A stretch of DNA of 64,000 nt from Pochonia chlamydosporia 170 (GCF_001653235.2 NC_035795.1:1-64000); one strand, 5' to 3'; numbered from the stretch's first letter, positions 1-11,326 are shown. Translations and numbers: made by a program. The notes: a model not told the origin generated them from the letters alone.

Positions 1-1
1 C

Positions 2-553
2 TGCTTCGTTCAGCAACCCGCGGACGGGTCATTGCGGGAGATCTTGGAGTGTGCGGATCATTTGTGCGTCACGCAACATTGAGTGAGATTGAACGGCAGC
101 TGGTTGTATGTGTGCCGCCCGAGCCCGGCCACGAACAGGTATCCAATGACAGTGAGCGCACGCGTAAGCTTGCGGGCTCGCCTGGCTCACAAATTTTATA
201 TAATGATAAACTTGAGAAGGAGAGGGTATCCTTCCCAGGTGCTGGAAAACTGGTTTAAACAAGTGTCATACGAACAGCGGGCAATATTCTTAAGTCCCAA
301 AGAAGACAAAGAAATGGTTGCACCATTAATGCTGTCGGGCCGGTACAACCCAGTATGGGAATATATAAACGTCGACGAGATCCTTCGATCAGCAAGAGAG
401 GGCTGGAATCTGGAAAGGAACTTACCAGAAACCCTCCAACAACCTCTGATTCGAAGTCTCAGCAGACATACTAGTCTCTTTGACTTACTGTCTGCCTGGA
501 ACAAGACGATACTGCACACTGATATGTTAAGTGACGAAACTGACGGCGAATAA
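2..553 (+). pseudogene. Reverse-transcriptase C-terminal-like fragment of a telomere-attached retroelement
   Basis: An open stretch follows a TGA at 80-82, has no convincing ATG, and ends in TAA at 551-553. A second open frame (1-258) overlaps its front, so a frameshift may separate the two parts. The product has an RGYP motif near residue 47, then a mixed charged and hydrophobic region with an NPVWEYI segment and a terminal SAWNKTIL segment. This looks to me like the thumb and C-terminus of a reverse transcriptase of Penelope-like or other telomere-associated type. The upstream catalytic YADD-type domain would lie left of the window. It reads toward the telomere array at 1482, the orientation expected if its RNA was copied onto an exposed telomere 3' end. 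Family placement is inference; a non-LTR element is the main alternative. Confidence 0.35.
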
Positions 554-1481
554 CTTTCGGGTTGGGTCTGTTGGGGCCACCGTTTGTTTGTTGTCCTGGT
601 CTTGGGTGTTAATGCCTCGCGCTGCCCAGGTTGTGGGACTTTCAAAGTCAGGAGTAGGCTGATGATTGGATGAATGGGGATTTGAACGGTGGGACGACAC
701 GAAACAGACGCGTCTCCCTGGATCACGTGCGCCTCTGTGGTTGTGTTTTTGTTGTTGGAAGGTGCCCCTCCGGGGTAGTAGCATTCGGGTCGCTACGAAG
801 CACCGCCCCCTGACTTCGGGAACCACCTCGTCTGACTGGTTGGGCTTGACCCACCAGTTGGTCTGGCAACCGTTGAGTACACTATAAGACGTCGCCTCGG
901 GACTCCCGCGCTCAATGATTTGGGTTCCTCCTTTCATCAGTTCTTGGCCTCTATCAGATTTTGCGTATTCCAGTCGGCAATAGCGGAGGGTGCTTTTTGG
1001 ATAAGCCTCGTTGGGTTCAAACCCCTAACCCTCACCCTAACCACTAACCCTAACCAGTGTCATGTAAATGACCAAGGGTACAGTGTGTCGCACTGTACTT
1101 GCACTATGCGCGAAATACCGCCATAGTGACTCGGGTTAGGATTGGTCCAGTACGCGCTGTCTGCAAGGACACGTCACACTGTGACCAAAACGGTGGCCGC
1201 ACGCGTCTCCTCCAATCACGAAAGTGATAAGTTAGGGGGCTGGGAAGTCAGCTGCCGAGGCTTTTGTGTAACACACAGGCTTTTACGGCCAGGCGAGTCT
1301 TCCCGCCCGCCCTCGCAGGAACAGTAAGACGCGCTGTCTCTCGACACGATAGACACATGCCCTTGATGAGCCAAGCACGGCGAAACTTTTGAGATTTTTC
1401 CTGGTACTATTGGAGATCGCAAGTAGGCACCAACGCCTGGAATCGCTCATAATTCTGCAATAAACGCGTCCATTTAACTGT
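554..1481 (+). mobile_element. Probable 3' untranslated tail of the terminal retroelement
   Basis: This 0.9-kb stretch of normal GC content has no convincing gene. It separates the RT-like frame from the CCCTAA array and carries a short degenerate telomere-like tract at 1019-1056. I read it as the 3' tail of the same element because nothing marks a boundary before the array. A telomere-like tract in the tail could pair with a G-rich overhang, but that is inference. Confidence 0.3.
1019..1056 (+). repeat. Degenerate CCCTAA tract
   Basis: Five or so CCCTAA-like units, with CCCTCA and CCACTAA variants. They lie 430 bp to the left of the main array and have the same strand orientation. Confidence 0.75.
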
Positions 1482-1594
1482 CTAACCCTAACCCTAACCC
1501 TAACCCTAACCCTAACCCTAACCCTAACCCTAACCCTAACCCTAACCCTAACCCTAACCCTAACCCTAACCCTAAAACCCTAACCCTAACCCTA
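1482..1594 (+). repeat. Interstitial telomeric array (CCCTAA)n
   Basis: About 19 tandem CCCTAA units with a single interruption (extra A residues near 1574-1577) and a degenerate right edge. On the plus strand CCCTAA is the orientation of a left chromosome end. The array therefore looks like a former terminus facing left, with the sequence at 1-1481 added outside it. An assembly join or subtelomere fusion is the alternative. Confidence 0.95.
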
Positions 1595-4300
1595 TCCTAT
1601 AATAATACTACTATATATTAACTGTAAATCCTATATGTTTTTTATCTTTTACCCCTATTATACCTTACTAGATAAAGAATCTATATCTAGTGCCTTATTG
1701 CTATTTGCTTTAATCTCTAGCGCCTAAATTATAATGCTCTATATCTACTAGCCTATCTTAATTGCTATATATTAATAGTTTGCTATGCTAAGTATAATAC
1801 TAATCTCTACGCCTATAAGAAGTTATATATAGTCTATTAGTAGCTCTATATCCTACTAACTCTTCCCTATGTCTTTCTAAAGAAATCTATTAAGTAACTT
1901 TAATAGCTCTTATATACCTGCCTTATTATATAGTATTTACTTAAATAGAATAAGCTAAGATATATACGTGACTATTATTTTCCTAGCCTACTCTAGTAGA
2001 AACTAAGCTACCTTATGCCTAATACTATATATAGCCTAGTTCTTATTATAGTTTATAATACTTATAAACTGCCTATTAAATATAAAGCTATTCTATATAA
2101 GCTACTAGGAATTATAATATCTTATTATTAAGAATTTAGGCCTATAACCTAGTTGCTCTAGCTAGATATAGTAATAGACTATTATTACTAGCTTAAATTA
2201 TTATAGTAGTATAAGATACTTTACTACTTTAGCTTGCCTCTAGCTCTTACCCTTACTCTTACCTTCACGCTAGAGCTTTTCTTTTCCTAGCTTAGCTACT
2301 TACTTATAACCTAGTTATAGCTATTTATTTTTGTAATTAGTTATAAATAACTAACCTAAACCTTTAAACGTTAAGCTATCTATAATCTGCCTTATATTAA
2401 GCGCTACCTTTATCTTAGCCTAATATCTAAATATAAGCTTATCTAGTAGCTACTTAGCATTATTAACCGCTCTATATACTGCCTGTCTAAACTCTAGCAC
2501 TAAAATCTAATTGCTCTTAAAGTAAAGCGCGCCTTTATTATTCTTCTATATAACTTTTAGTAGGCCCCCTTCCTTTTCCTAATAGCTCTTACTATACGCT
2601 ATATATATAATTATATTACTAAATAGCATATATATGCTATCTATAAGCTACTTATAATGCTTCTTCTAAAACCTCTCTAGCACAGTAAAGTCTAGCTCTT
2701 CTAGATTATTAAACTAATCCTTAAAGATATACTCTAGTATAAGCAGCTATATATACTATATTAGACCTACTAGCTAACTAGTATAATCTGCTATATGCTT
2801 ATAAGATAGCTTCTCTAGGTTAATACTAAGAATAGCAGTAAAGTAAACTAGTAGGTTCTAGAAAATATTAAATGCTATTTTCTGCTTAATAGATATAATC
2901 TAGAACTCTATTATACTATAGTCTAGTATATCCTCTAGTTCTACCTTATCCTGCCTATTCCTAGCATCTTCTTCTGCTGCCTAGTGCTACTGCTCCTGCT
3001 CCTCCTTCCTGCGCGACTAACTAGCTGCTATAATGCTGCTACTGCTGCTGCTAGGCCTACCTTGCCGTGTTAATAACGCTAGACCCCCCTAGACTATAGC
3101 GCTACTATATCTTAGATTAATTGCTAAGACCCCTTCTACCATAGTATAGAGCTAATCCTACTGTAGATTTATGAACTATACCCTAAGCTTTATATTTGCT
3201 GCTTTCTAGCCTATCTACTATGCTCTAAAGCAGTAGTATAAGTAATGCGCTATATACCTCTTATAGTTATCTATTAAGCTCTTATAATTCTTAAGCTAGA
3301 CTAGCTTTCTATATAGTATTATTAGCTTAATGCTATTTAGCTATTATAGTATCTCTTAAGGTATAAGCTTTAAATAGCTAGTATATTACGCTATTACTTG
3401 CTTAAAGCTATTAGTAATAATCCTAAGCTACTATTATTACTGCTTCTCTATTATTACCTATACCTACTTTAGTTTTGCATTTAATATTAGGCCTTTACTT
3501 ATACAGTATATCTACGCAAGATCTTTTTCCTAGAAGTGCTCTACCTATCCTATCTATAATACCTATAGGTTATCTATATTAGCGCTACCTAGGGCCTCTC
3601 TAGTTCTCTAATACTTATTCTTATTACTAGCTAGTTTTTAGCTATAGCTTAAAAGCATATTATTAAACCTAGAACTATAGCTAGAATCCTCCTTAGAGCT
3701 ATTATTATCTATAGTAATATCTAATATAATCTAATAGTAAGCCTATTCTCCCTTTAAAAATAACTATAGTAAGACCTTCTCTCTAAAACGCACTTATATA
3801 GTAATACTTATATTTATAGCCTCTTAGTAACCCTTTAATAGGCAGGTATAGTATATAGTTAGACTATTTAGGTGTATAGTTAGAAAGTTATATAGTTAAT
3901 ATAAGCATTAAAACCCCCTTAGTATTAGTAGCTAATTAATAGTAATACTACTATTTACTAGTAGCTTTACTTTATATAGGTTATAAAGCATTAGAGATAG
4001 CTCTTTCTTATATGTAAGTATATACTTTATAGCCTACCCCTTTAACTTATACTTCCTTTTATAGTATTACTTAATACTACTATCTACTAGCAGAATAGTA
4101 GTATAGCATCCTAGATATATCTATATACTATGCTTCTCTTATACCTAGATAAGCTCTTTAATCTTTATATTTTTTAGATTAGCAGTTATTCTTATGCCTT
4201 TATATTACGCTTTATTGCTTTTCTTTAGGGTTATAATGCTATAGCGCTCTATAAACCTTCTTTTATAGTTATATTAGCCTTATACCTATAGGCTCTCTCT
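1595..4300 (-). pseudogene. RIP-mutated, telomere-truncated helicase-family (TLH/RecQ-like) gene, N-terminal part
   Basis: On the minus strand one reading frame can be followed without a frame change from about 3720 down to 1597. It is interrupted only by TAG and TAA codons, mostly at positions where Gln or Trp fits. I recognise the overall pattern as the long N-terminal region of the fungal telomere-linked RecQ-type helicases that commonly sit near chromosome ends. Supporting segments include an H-x-V-A-Q-F-L-x-E-Q-A-R motif near 2000, an acidic and glutamine-rich stretch near 2950-3030, and a final D-L-Q segment at 1630. The motor domain should follow on the left, but the frame runs straight into the telomere array and stops. 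The 5' end lies somewhere near 4300-4450 and is not resolved. The family assignment rests on recalled similarity; a search with the de-RIPped consensus would test it. Confidence 0.55.
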
Positions 4301-4607
4301 AGGATAAGTAATGGAAATTATTATAGTTATATATATATCTACTTAACCTAGTTAGAGAGGGGGGGAATTATTCTATTTTACTTTTTAAGGCACATATAGC
4401 ATATTAGTACTGCTTTATCTTCCTCTTTTTTCTTTTTATTTAACTTAGTTCTTACTATAGGCATTCTTTATTATGTGGCGTTAGTAGAGCGCTCTAGTTT
4501 GCTTAGGTTTACTTGGGTTTACCTTAACCCTAGCCACGCTAGCTAATCACATCACTTTATTACATAATAATCTAGTTTTATAAAATTACATAGCATATAC
4601 GCACACT

Positions 4608-4652
4608 ATGCTTATTACGCTTATTATGCTTATTACACTTATTGCACTTATC
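4608..4652 (+). repeat. 9-bp minisatellite
   Basis: Five tandem copies of a 9-bp unit close to ATGCTTATT, with C/T and A/G drift between copies. It lies between the helicase relic and the next RIP-mutated block. Confidence 0.8.
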
Positions 4653-4799
4653 ACATATTGTTTACTAAAGGGAATAAAAAAATTGTCCGACAATTTCCCG
4701 CTTTTGGCGGCTAGGGCTTTGCCTGCTAAGCTATTAGGCCTTTTTAAGCTATATTGCTATCTAGGCTTTCCTATTTATAGCGTTCTTTAGTAGGGTAAG

Positions 4800-5480
4800 T
4801 ATCTAAGCCTAGAATTTATCCTAGTTATCTTTAATCTCCCCCTGCTTATTATCTAGTTTATTATTAAGGTATTAGTCCTATCTTGCCCTACACATAGAGG
4901 TTATATAGTTAAGAGCAAAGAGAATCTTTTAATAGTTATAATAGTACTTATATTTTGCCCTATTAAAGGTATAAGTTAGGTTATTTATCTAGATCTTATA
5001 CTTTTGCAGGTTAGTTAGGTAAGAGAGAGCTATAATATTCTTAACCTTAATCTCCTAGCTACTACTACCTAAGAAGTTCTAGGAGTCTTACTAATGCCTT
5101 ATTATAGTATTGCTAGATAAGTAGCTGCCTATATAATTTATAAGTTAGAGTAGTTAGTTCTCTCTTTCTTATAATTTTTATAGTTTCTCTAGCTGTATAA
5201 TTTACGCGCAAATAGCTGCCTGCTCTGCCTTAATTAGAAGGAAAACTGCTATCTCTTAGTAGGAGATTATAGTATTTTCTGTACTTAAGGCTATTTAGGT
5301 GCTTACTATAGGTATAAAAGTATTTTGTGTGCTTCTAGTCCCTATATTGCTTCTAGGTAGCTTAAAAGAAAGCTTAAGAATTATAATATGTATAGTATAT
5401 TAAAAGATAAAGCTAGGTAGTAGTAAGAGGGTATATTATATTTAAGACTTAAGCTTACTCTTACATATCTAGATATATAA
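4800..5480 (-). pseudogene. RIP-mutated gag-like retrotransposon remnant
   Basis: A minus-strand frame can be followed for about 200 codons. It is broken by TAG and TAA codons but shows no obvious frame change. It contains a glutamine and leucine-rich N-terminal segment, then a segment ending in an asparagine, tyrosine and lysine-rich stretch that resembles retrotransposon gag matrix regions. No protease, reverse transcriptase or LTRs were found next to it. The assignment is tentative; it could be another repeated gene. Confidence 0.3.
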
Positions 5481-5511
5481 GGTGCTAGCTAAATAGCAGC
5501 AATTATGTGTT

Positions 5512-6291
5512 AACACGTGAGTGGTAGCAAAGCGGGGTCTATGCGCTCGCGCACCTTACAGCTTTACCTTAGGAATTAATAGACTAGAGTACTAAAACCT
5601 ATTTTCTATTACCTAGTTAAGCTAAACTTAGCTTGCTATATCTATCTAAGCTTATAACTACTATTATAGTTAAGATTATGCCTATTATAAAGCTAGTCTT
5701 ATTAAAGTTATAGAAATTATCTTTATATATGCTATATTTTATAACTATATTATATATAAGCTTAAACTAAGGCTTAATTATCTTTAGATCTTTACATAAG
5801 GCTCTCTAATAGTTATATTAATGCGTAAAATATATGGTAAGTTCTTTATAGCGCTTAATAAAGTTTAAAGCCTATTATAATCCCATAGAAGGCGCGTTAT
5901 AATTAGCAAGCAGATAATTTGCTATATCTTTTACACTAGTAAGCTAAGAAGGGAAAGATTATAAATCTAAGTTAAGAATGTATTAAATAATTATTAATTC
6001 TTCTAGATCTATAAGTTTTTAATAGTTAGGTATAATATTATACCTTAATTAGATATAGTTATATCTTCTTTATAGTATATCTTAAGAGACATAATAGATT
6101 CTTATAGTAGCCTAGATGCTTAGTTTTAGCCTTTACTTAAGAGCTTTAATAGCTAAGAGTAATTAACTTTTATTTAAGATAGAATCTATAATTTTTTAGT
6201 AGAGATATTTTGCGGTGTAAGGAGCATGTTTATATTTTGGGGCAAAGTGGCGCACTTGCTATATTAGCGCACTCGCTATGCACTCACGTTA
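5512..6291 (-). mobile_element. Internally deleted, RIP-mutated pogo/Fot1-type element
   Basis: The right end (about 6246-6291) carries the subterminal repeat and terminal inverted repeat seen on the pogo elements at 53-56.6 kb: GCGCACTTGCTATATTAGCG followed by a CACTCACGTTA end. The left end near 5512 has a degenerate ACGTGAGTG terminus. The internal 5550-6010 matches 54264-54702 closely in the same orientation. The 3' half of the transposase is missing, so this is a deletion derivative. It ends in a TA dinucleotide, as expected for Tc1/mariner/pogo target sites. Confidence 0.75.
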
Positions 6292-7620
6292 GGCCTATTC
6301 TAATTATCTCCTAATTCTTATTTTATTTATCTTATTCTTATTAGTAAAGCCTTACTACTAGTTATTACTAGCCTTATTATAGTACTAAGTAGTATATAAT
6401 AGCGCTTATAATTAGCAGCAAAATAAAATTATTTGTAATAAGACTAATATTAAATAAATTTAGGAAATACTCTATTAATCTCTTATATGCTCTCTAGCAT
6501 TAAGTTTAGAATAGTAAATATATATAGTATTTAGTAATTTAAGTGTAAAAGTGCTACCCTATAGCTAACTATAAATTTTAATTAGGATAACTATATAATA
6601 TTAGCCTTAATAATAATTAAATTCTTATCTTATACAGTCTGTTATTTAATTATATTACAAGCTAAAATAATTCTATAGTATTATGTGTTCTTACTATTAA
6701 TAATTGCTACCTAATCTTAAGCTTTAGTGTCTAGCATCTTGCCTACTAGGTTTAAGACCTACTTATATAAATAAAGCTTAAATAAGATATTTAGGCTCTA
6801 GTACAAGAACTCCTTTGTACTGTGGGCAGCTATAGCAGTTTTAGTAGCAAAGATTAGTAAGAAAATAATTCCTAAAATCCTAATAGGAGTATAAATTAAG
6901 AAAGAATACCCTATATTATTTTGTAAGGATAACTATAAGCGTGATTACAAATAAGCCTTCCTCTAATACTTTATATTTAGTGTATTACCACATTAGAATT
7001 ATTATTTTAATTATTATTTTAGGTTGTAACCCTGTAAAACTAATAGTTTATTTTAGATAGCAACTATTAACATTTTTTTAGGCTAGAAAGATAAAAAGTC
7101 CCCTAAAATTATACTAACTAGCAATTAAGGCGTTAGAGAGATTTACTAGCATTAGGCTCTATTTCTTATAAATATAGGTTTATTATTATTAAATAGCACT
7201 AGTAATAGGTTAATTCTAAACTAAGCATTAACCTATTACCCTAACTAGATTGCATTAATTTATATTAGTAGATTACTAATAAGGATTTAAAGTTATTTAA
7301 ATAGTCTCTAACTAGTCTCTAATATAGGAACCACGTGGGAGCTAAAAGCGCCTTGTGAACTAGAGTGTATTAGAGGTTAGTTAGCGCGTTAGTACATAAG
7401 CCTATTGCTAGAATTTAACCTCTAAATTTGTCTTTAAGTAAGAATAAAACTACTATATTAAATAGGATAAATAAAAATACTATATTAGCTTTTATAGTTA
7501 AGTACTAGCTATCTATTTATATAGTTTTTAGCACATAATTGCTTGTGGTTGTGCGTTAGTATGCGCTGGAAGACAAATTTTAACAAAAGTTAAATTCTAC
7601 TAAGTAAAAACGGGTTCCAC
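6292..7620. other. RIP-mutated DNA of unknown origin
   Basis: TA-rich, CpA- and TpG-poor sequence with no intact gene. A plus-strand frame with few stops runs at about 6740-6985; its product has a segment around KNSFVLWAAIAVLVAK and then a lysine-rich part. I cannot place it in a family. Part of 7450-7620 resembles 15360-15530, including a shared AAGTAAAAACGG segment, so the right edge may be an element end or a shared promoter-like sequence. Confidence 0.4.
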
Positions 7621-7631
7621 GCTAAACGCTC

Positions 7632-7890
7632 TCACTTTGGAGCATTCCGATCGCCGTGCGGGAATTTCTCGACGAAGAGCACGAAAGGCCGGACAACGTT
7701 AAAAATAACGAAAACGACTACGCTTTGCGCAAAGTTGGGAAACATAACGTCGTTATTGCTGTTTCGCCTCTAGAGGAGTACGGCATAGCCTCTGCCGCAA
7801 GCGTCGGCAAGGGCCTGCCACGCAGCTTTCCTGATATCTAAATTGGTTTAATGGTTGGCATCGGCGGCGGAGCATCTCAACACAAAGCGC
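7632..7890 (+). pseudogene. Pfs (purine nucleoside phosphorylase-type) domain fragment of an NLR-like protein
   Basis: A plus-strand frame encodes the front of the phosphorylase-superfamily domain that starts many fungal NACHT/ankyrin or NACHT/TPR proteins. A LDEEHERP motif lies near 7671, a KHNVVIAVSP-type strand near 7740, and the glycine-rich GLMVGIGGGA motif near 7850-7880. An in-frame TAA at 7839-7841 falls just before the glycine-rich motif, and the similarity fades after about 7890. The rest of the domain and all effector or repeat domains are absent. It sits 1.4 kb left of a HET gene. GC and codon use are normal, unlike the RIP-mutated DNA to the left. A gene remnant is the best reading. 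Confidence 0.7.
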
Positions 7891-9296
7891 CCCATCACAT
7901 TTCACGCCAATCCGATCTCTCTCCTCGCTATTTTGGATGACTGCATAGCCGGTAGCGATTTTTCCCAGTGAAACACAAACTTGTTTCTATCATCTTCGCT
8001 GCGTTGGTGCCGCTGAACGAGCTCATTTTGATCGCATGCCGCGCAGTTAGACCCGTAGTTTCCAACATGGCGATGATTACCATCAACCCAAGCTTGTGTC
8101 GAGGACGGCCATAGTTTTCGGGCAGGGTTAGTCAAAGTGACTCTGCGGATGAAATTTAGGATCCCACGCGGACCAAGGAAAAGTGCATTTCATAAACCGA
8201 CTAGCACTTGAGATCTTGTATAATCGCACCACTTTCTCCTTTGGTACAATGCCGCATGGAAGGAACAAGTAAGTCGAAGATGAGGAATGCTGTGGAAGAT
8301 GTGGTGGACAAGTGAGGCTGAAATCAGTCATGCAATTTTGGTCGCCGTCGGCTTAGTAGATCCCAGCCAATAACGACCCCAAGCAGGAGTCCGCGGTGAG
8401 ATGTGAAAATTGTATAATCGCCTTGTAGCTCAAGACCACCGGATCGATGTCCGGGAAGGCAAGAGTATCGTAGGGGCTGGCTGCCGTGGAGCTGCGAATG
8501 GCTCAGCGAACAATGAAGAGGCAGTGTTTCTAGCCTCAGCAGACATTGTCCAACTACCACAATATGTGAAACGATCGCTCCACATTGGCGCTTAGCTGCA
8601 TGCGGGTGGTGCCGTTAACCAATACAGAACGAGTCTGCCTAGCCATAGCGGTCTGTACTCTTGGACAAGGGTCTTCCCGCTCACCCATCCAAGCAAACAA
8701 AGCCATTCCACATTGGTGCTTCGCCAGCGTTACATCTACTTTCCAGTCCATAAGAGACATGTTGCATACGGGGAAGTCGACTGGTAATGCATGAGTTTCC
8801 TGCAATAAGGCGCAGCACAAACTGGGAACGCAAGCAGCACAGACTATTCGTTCGATGCATCATGTGAGGGTGATGCACTAACTTGGCTCGTAAAAAAGAG
8901 GCCGCAGCCTCAAAAGCTGAACTGTACTGGTGCCTAACAGGTGGAGGTCTAACCCACCAATGTATACTGGCGGTTGGGTGCATATGGCGCAGTTAGAGGC
9001 GAACTTGTCAAACATTTGTCACTTGAGCCAGTTAGTCTCCATAAAATAGATCCAACCTTGCAGGTTGGGCTGAGCTTCCCCGCATCAGGCATGAATGTTA
9101 ACACTTATGACCGTGGTATTGGTGATTAGTCCACGTCACATATTGAGGCTAAGGCAGAACCCAGGAGCACAAAAGTGCAGGGGCAGAACAAGTATAGTTG
9201 ACAGGTACAGAGACGACTGTGATAAATGGCATGCCGACTTCGAAACCACAACTACATACTTCCTATCAAGCAACCATTCTGTTTCCGAGAGTTACA
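7891..9296. other. Normal-GC intergenic DNA without a recognisable gene
   Basis: Several overlapping minus-strand frames of 67-100 codons occur between 7902 and 8983, in shifting frames, as a decayed gene would show. One (8554-8820) has a cysteine and tryptophan-containing stretch but matches nothing I recognise. The promoter of the HET gene should lie at the right end. Confidence 0.4.
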
Positions 9297-11000
9297 ATGC
9301 CAATACGCGGCGAGTTCCAGCCATGTTTCTCCTATCCAACTCTGGACAAATGTTCTGATGAGATCCGACTTTGCAAGATTCAAAAAGCTCCACCAGATGC
9401 ACCCATAAGACTAGAGCTGTTTACAGTATCGCTTAGCGATGATAACCTTCGCTATCACGCTTTATCGTATATGTGGGGTGAACATGGGGATAGATGGATT
9501 TATGTCAACAATACCGCCTTTATAATTCGTCCAAATCTGCTGGCTGCTCTAAAAGCAATACGCAAACTGAGTGAGGATACTGTTCTCTGGATTGACGCTA
9601 TTTGCATTGATCAATTAGCGGTTTCAGAGAAGAACCACCAGGTTAGCCGTATGGGGGAAATATATCAGAATGCCATGGAAGTTTTTATATGGCTGGGAGA
9701 TGGGAGTAATACAACCGACTCATTACTCGACGACATAAATAATCAAAAAGAAGTGTCCCCTACAGCGCTTAATGATATTCTAGAAAGATCCTACTGGAAA
9801 CGCCTCTGGATACAGCAGGAAGTGACGCTCGCTAAGCATATTCGTGTTTTTTGCGGCTCGAAATCCGTTACCTGGGACACCTTAGCTTCCTTGATAGCGG
9901 CTCGAAAAGACCCACTGCAGAGTAAAGGTGCAGAATTTCAATCTCGCCCTCTGTATGACAGTGAAGCACGTACCCTGCTGGAATATAGAAAAAAACTCTG
10001 GGGTGATGAGTCGCTAACGCTCTTAGAGCTTCTGGCACATTCTAATACATCAGAGTGCTTTGATTGCCGTGACAAAGTGTTCGGATTACTGTCAATAGCT
10101 TCCGATTGCAAACAGCTTCGGGCTGATATGGTTGACTATTCGCTGGATCCTGTTGGCTTGTTTCTCGGGGTCAAACGGTTTTACTTTCAGAAGCAGTCTC
10201 CTTTCGTGGTCAATATGCTTCTTCAAACAAATCTGAGAATCAATATTCACCGCTTCTTGCAAGCGGAAGATTTTACTACATGGTCGAAAAGGATTGTCGC
10301 CTTGCAACCTGGCACAAAATTGGGTTCTAGGTCATTCTTTTTTGAGAGAGCAAGCGTACTTTCAGCTCGAATTATAGATTTCTACCAAGATCCAGGTCTT
10401 CTAGATATATTCTCGTCATCTCAATCACTTCAACCCGCGTATTGCTGTCTCGAATCTGGTTCCGAGATGCAAATTCTTAATCGAGGAAAGGGGAAAGTGT
10501 CCGAATTCATATGCAGCATTCCGGAGACCGATGTGTTTCTGATTTTTCGCTATTCCGGTACTTTTCTACTCTTGGAAACAGTCACGCGAAACAAGTCAAC
10601 GAGAAGCCCAATCCCTGCTTACCGGCTCTGCGAAGCGATCGGCACCGGGCTCCCTACAGTCAAACAATACGTGGACCTCGCGATGGGAATTATCTGCAAC
10701 CCGGCCGTTTTAAAGCTCTCCCCAAACCAATATCTAAGAGACTTTTCGTCACTTTATGAAAGCTATTTCGCTGCCCATAATGCTATAGGCACGAATTTAG
10801 CCAAGCTAGGGATTCCAGAGAGGGAAGAGCTAATTTACCTATACAACCCGCCACATTTCGTTTGGGCTATTATCTTCGAGGAAATTAGAAAGTGTCACAA
10901 AGTATGTTACTATTCCTGTGTTGCTCTTTTACATGCTTATTTCGTGCCGCCTCCTAACTCATGGGGCTTTACTTTTGAGGAGTGGGATGGGCTATCCTAG
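9297..11000 (+). CDS. HET-domain (heterokaryon incompatibility) protein
   Basis: A single-exon frame of about 567 residues if the ATG at 9297 is used; an in-frame ATG at 9231 would add 22 residues. The N-terminal half holds a classic HET domain: YHALSYMWGE near residue 55, then LLAALKAIR, a VLWIDAICIDQ motif, an RMGEIYQNA motif and VFIWLG. Later come a WKRLWIQQEV motif and a CRDKVFGLLSIA motif, the usual tail of the domain. HET domains of this type trigger cell death after fusion of incompatible hyphae or downstream of NLR sensors. The C-terminal 300 residues have no domain I recognise. The frame is intact with no RIP signs. The nearby Pfs fragment suggests a recognition-gene neighbourhood. 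Specific incompatibility function is inference. Confidence 0.88.
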   Translation: MPIRGEFQPCFSYPTLDKCSDEIRLCKIQKAPPDAPIRLELFTVSLSDDNLRYHALSYMWGEHGDRWIYVNNTAFIIRPNLLAALKAIRKLSEDTVLWIDAICIDQLAVSEKNHQVSRMGEIYQNAMEVFIWLGDGSNTTDSLLDDINNQKEVSPTALNDILERSYWKRLWIQQEVTLAKHIRVFCGSKSVTWDTLASLIAARKDPLQSKGAEFQSRPLYDSEARTLLEYRKKLWGDESLTLLELLAHSNTSECFDCRDKVFGLLSIASDCKQLRADMVDYSLDPVGLFLGVKRFYFQKQSPFVVNMLLQTNLRINIHRFLQAEDFTTWSKRIVALQPGTKLGSRSFFFERASVLSARIIDFYQDPGLLDIFSSSQSLQPAYCCLESGSEMQILNRGKGKVSEFICSIPETDVFLIFRYSGTFLLLETVTRNKSTRSPIPAYRLCEAIGTGLPTVKQYVDLAMGIICNPAVLKLSPNQYLRDFSSLYESYFAAHNAIGTNLAKLGIPEREELIYLYNPPHFVWAIIFEEIRKCHKVCYYSCVALLHAYFVPPPNSWGFTFEEWDGLS

Positions 11001-11097
11001 CATCTTTGGTTATATATATATACCGGAAGACTATGGAAGGTGCGGATCAGAGTACTGGATTGTGCATTGGGTAAAAGCTTGTGTTTGAGATGGTCAC

Positions 11098-11326
11098 TGT
11101 AACGGGCTGAGCCCGATGGTGGCTCGGCTGGAGCTCTCGCCTTCGTCTCTAACCTTGTTACTGGTAACCCCCAGCAACAAGCGAGATTAGCAGAAGCGAG
11201 CTCACAAGCCTACAAGAGCTTTGCGAGCTCTTGCATTCTTGTTCTCTTCTTTCTTTCCTCCTTAGCTTTAGATACTCGTTATAGTAGTTCTAGCCAGTTG
11301 TTAATATACTCGCTTAAACCGTTACA
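11098..11326 (+). mobile_element. Solo LTR, 229 bp
   Basis: Begins TGTAACGG and ends CCGTTACA, an 8-bp terminal inverted repeat with TG/CA termini. It contains the CAAGCGAGATT and TTAATATACTCGCTT segments shared with the LTR at 21312-21519. No exact target duplication is visible. No internal coding region adjoins it. Confidence 0.75.

Noticed and set aside
4608..4790. Short ORF rich in Leu and Ile
   Set aside because: Its first half is the translated 9-bp minisatellite and the rest is RIP-mutated DNA.
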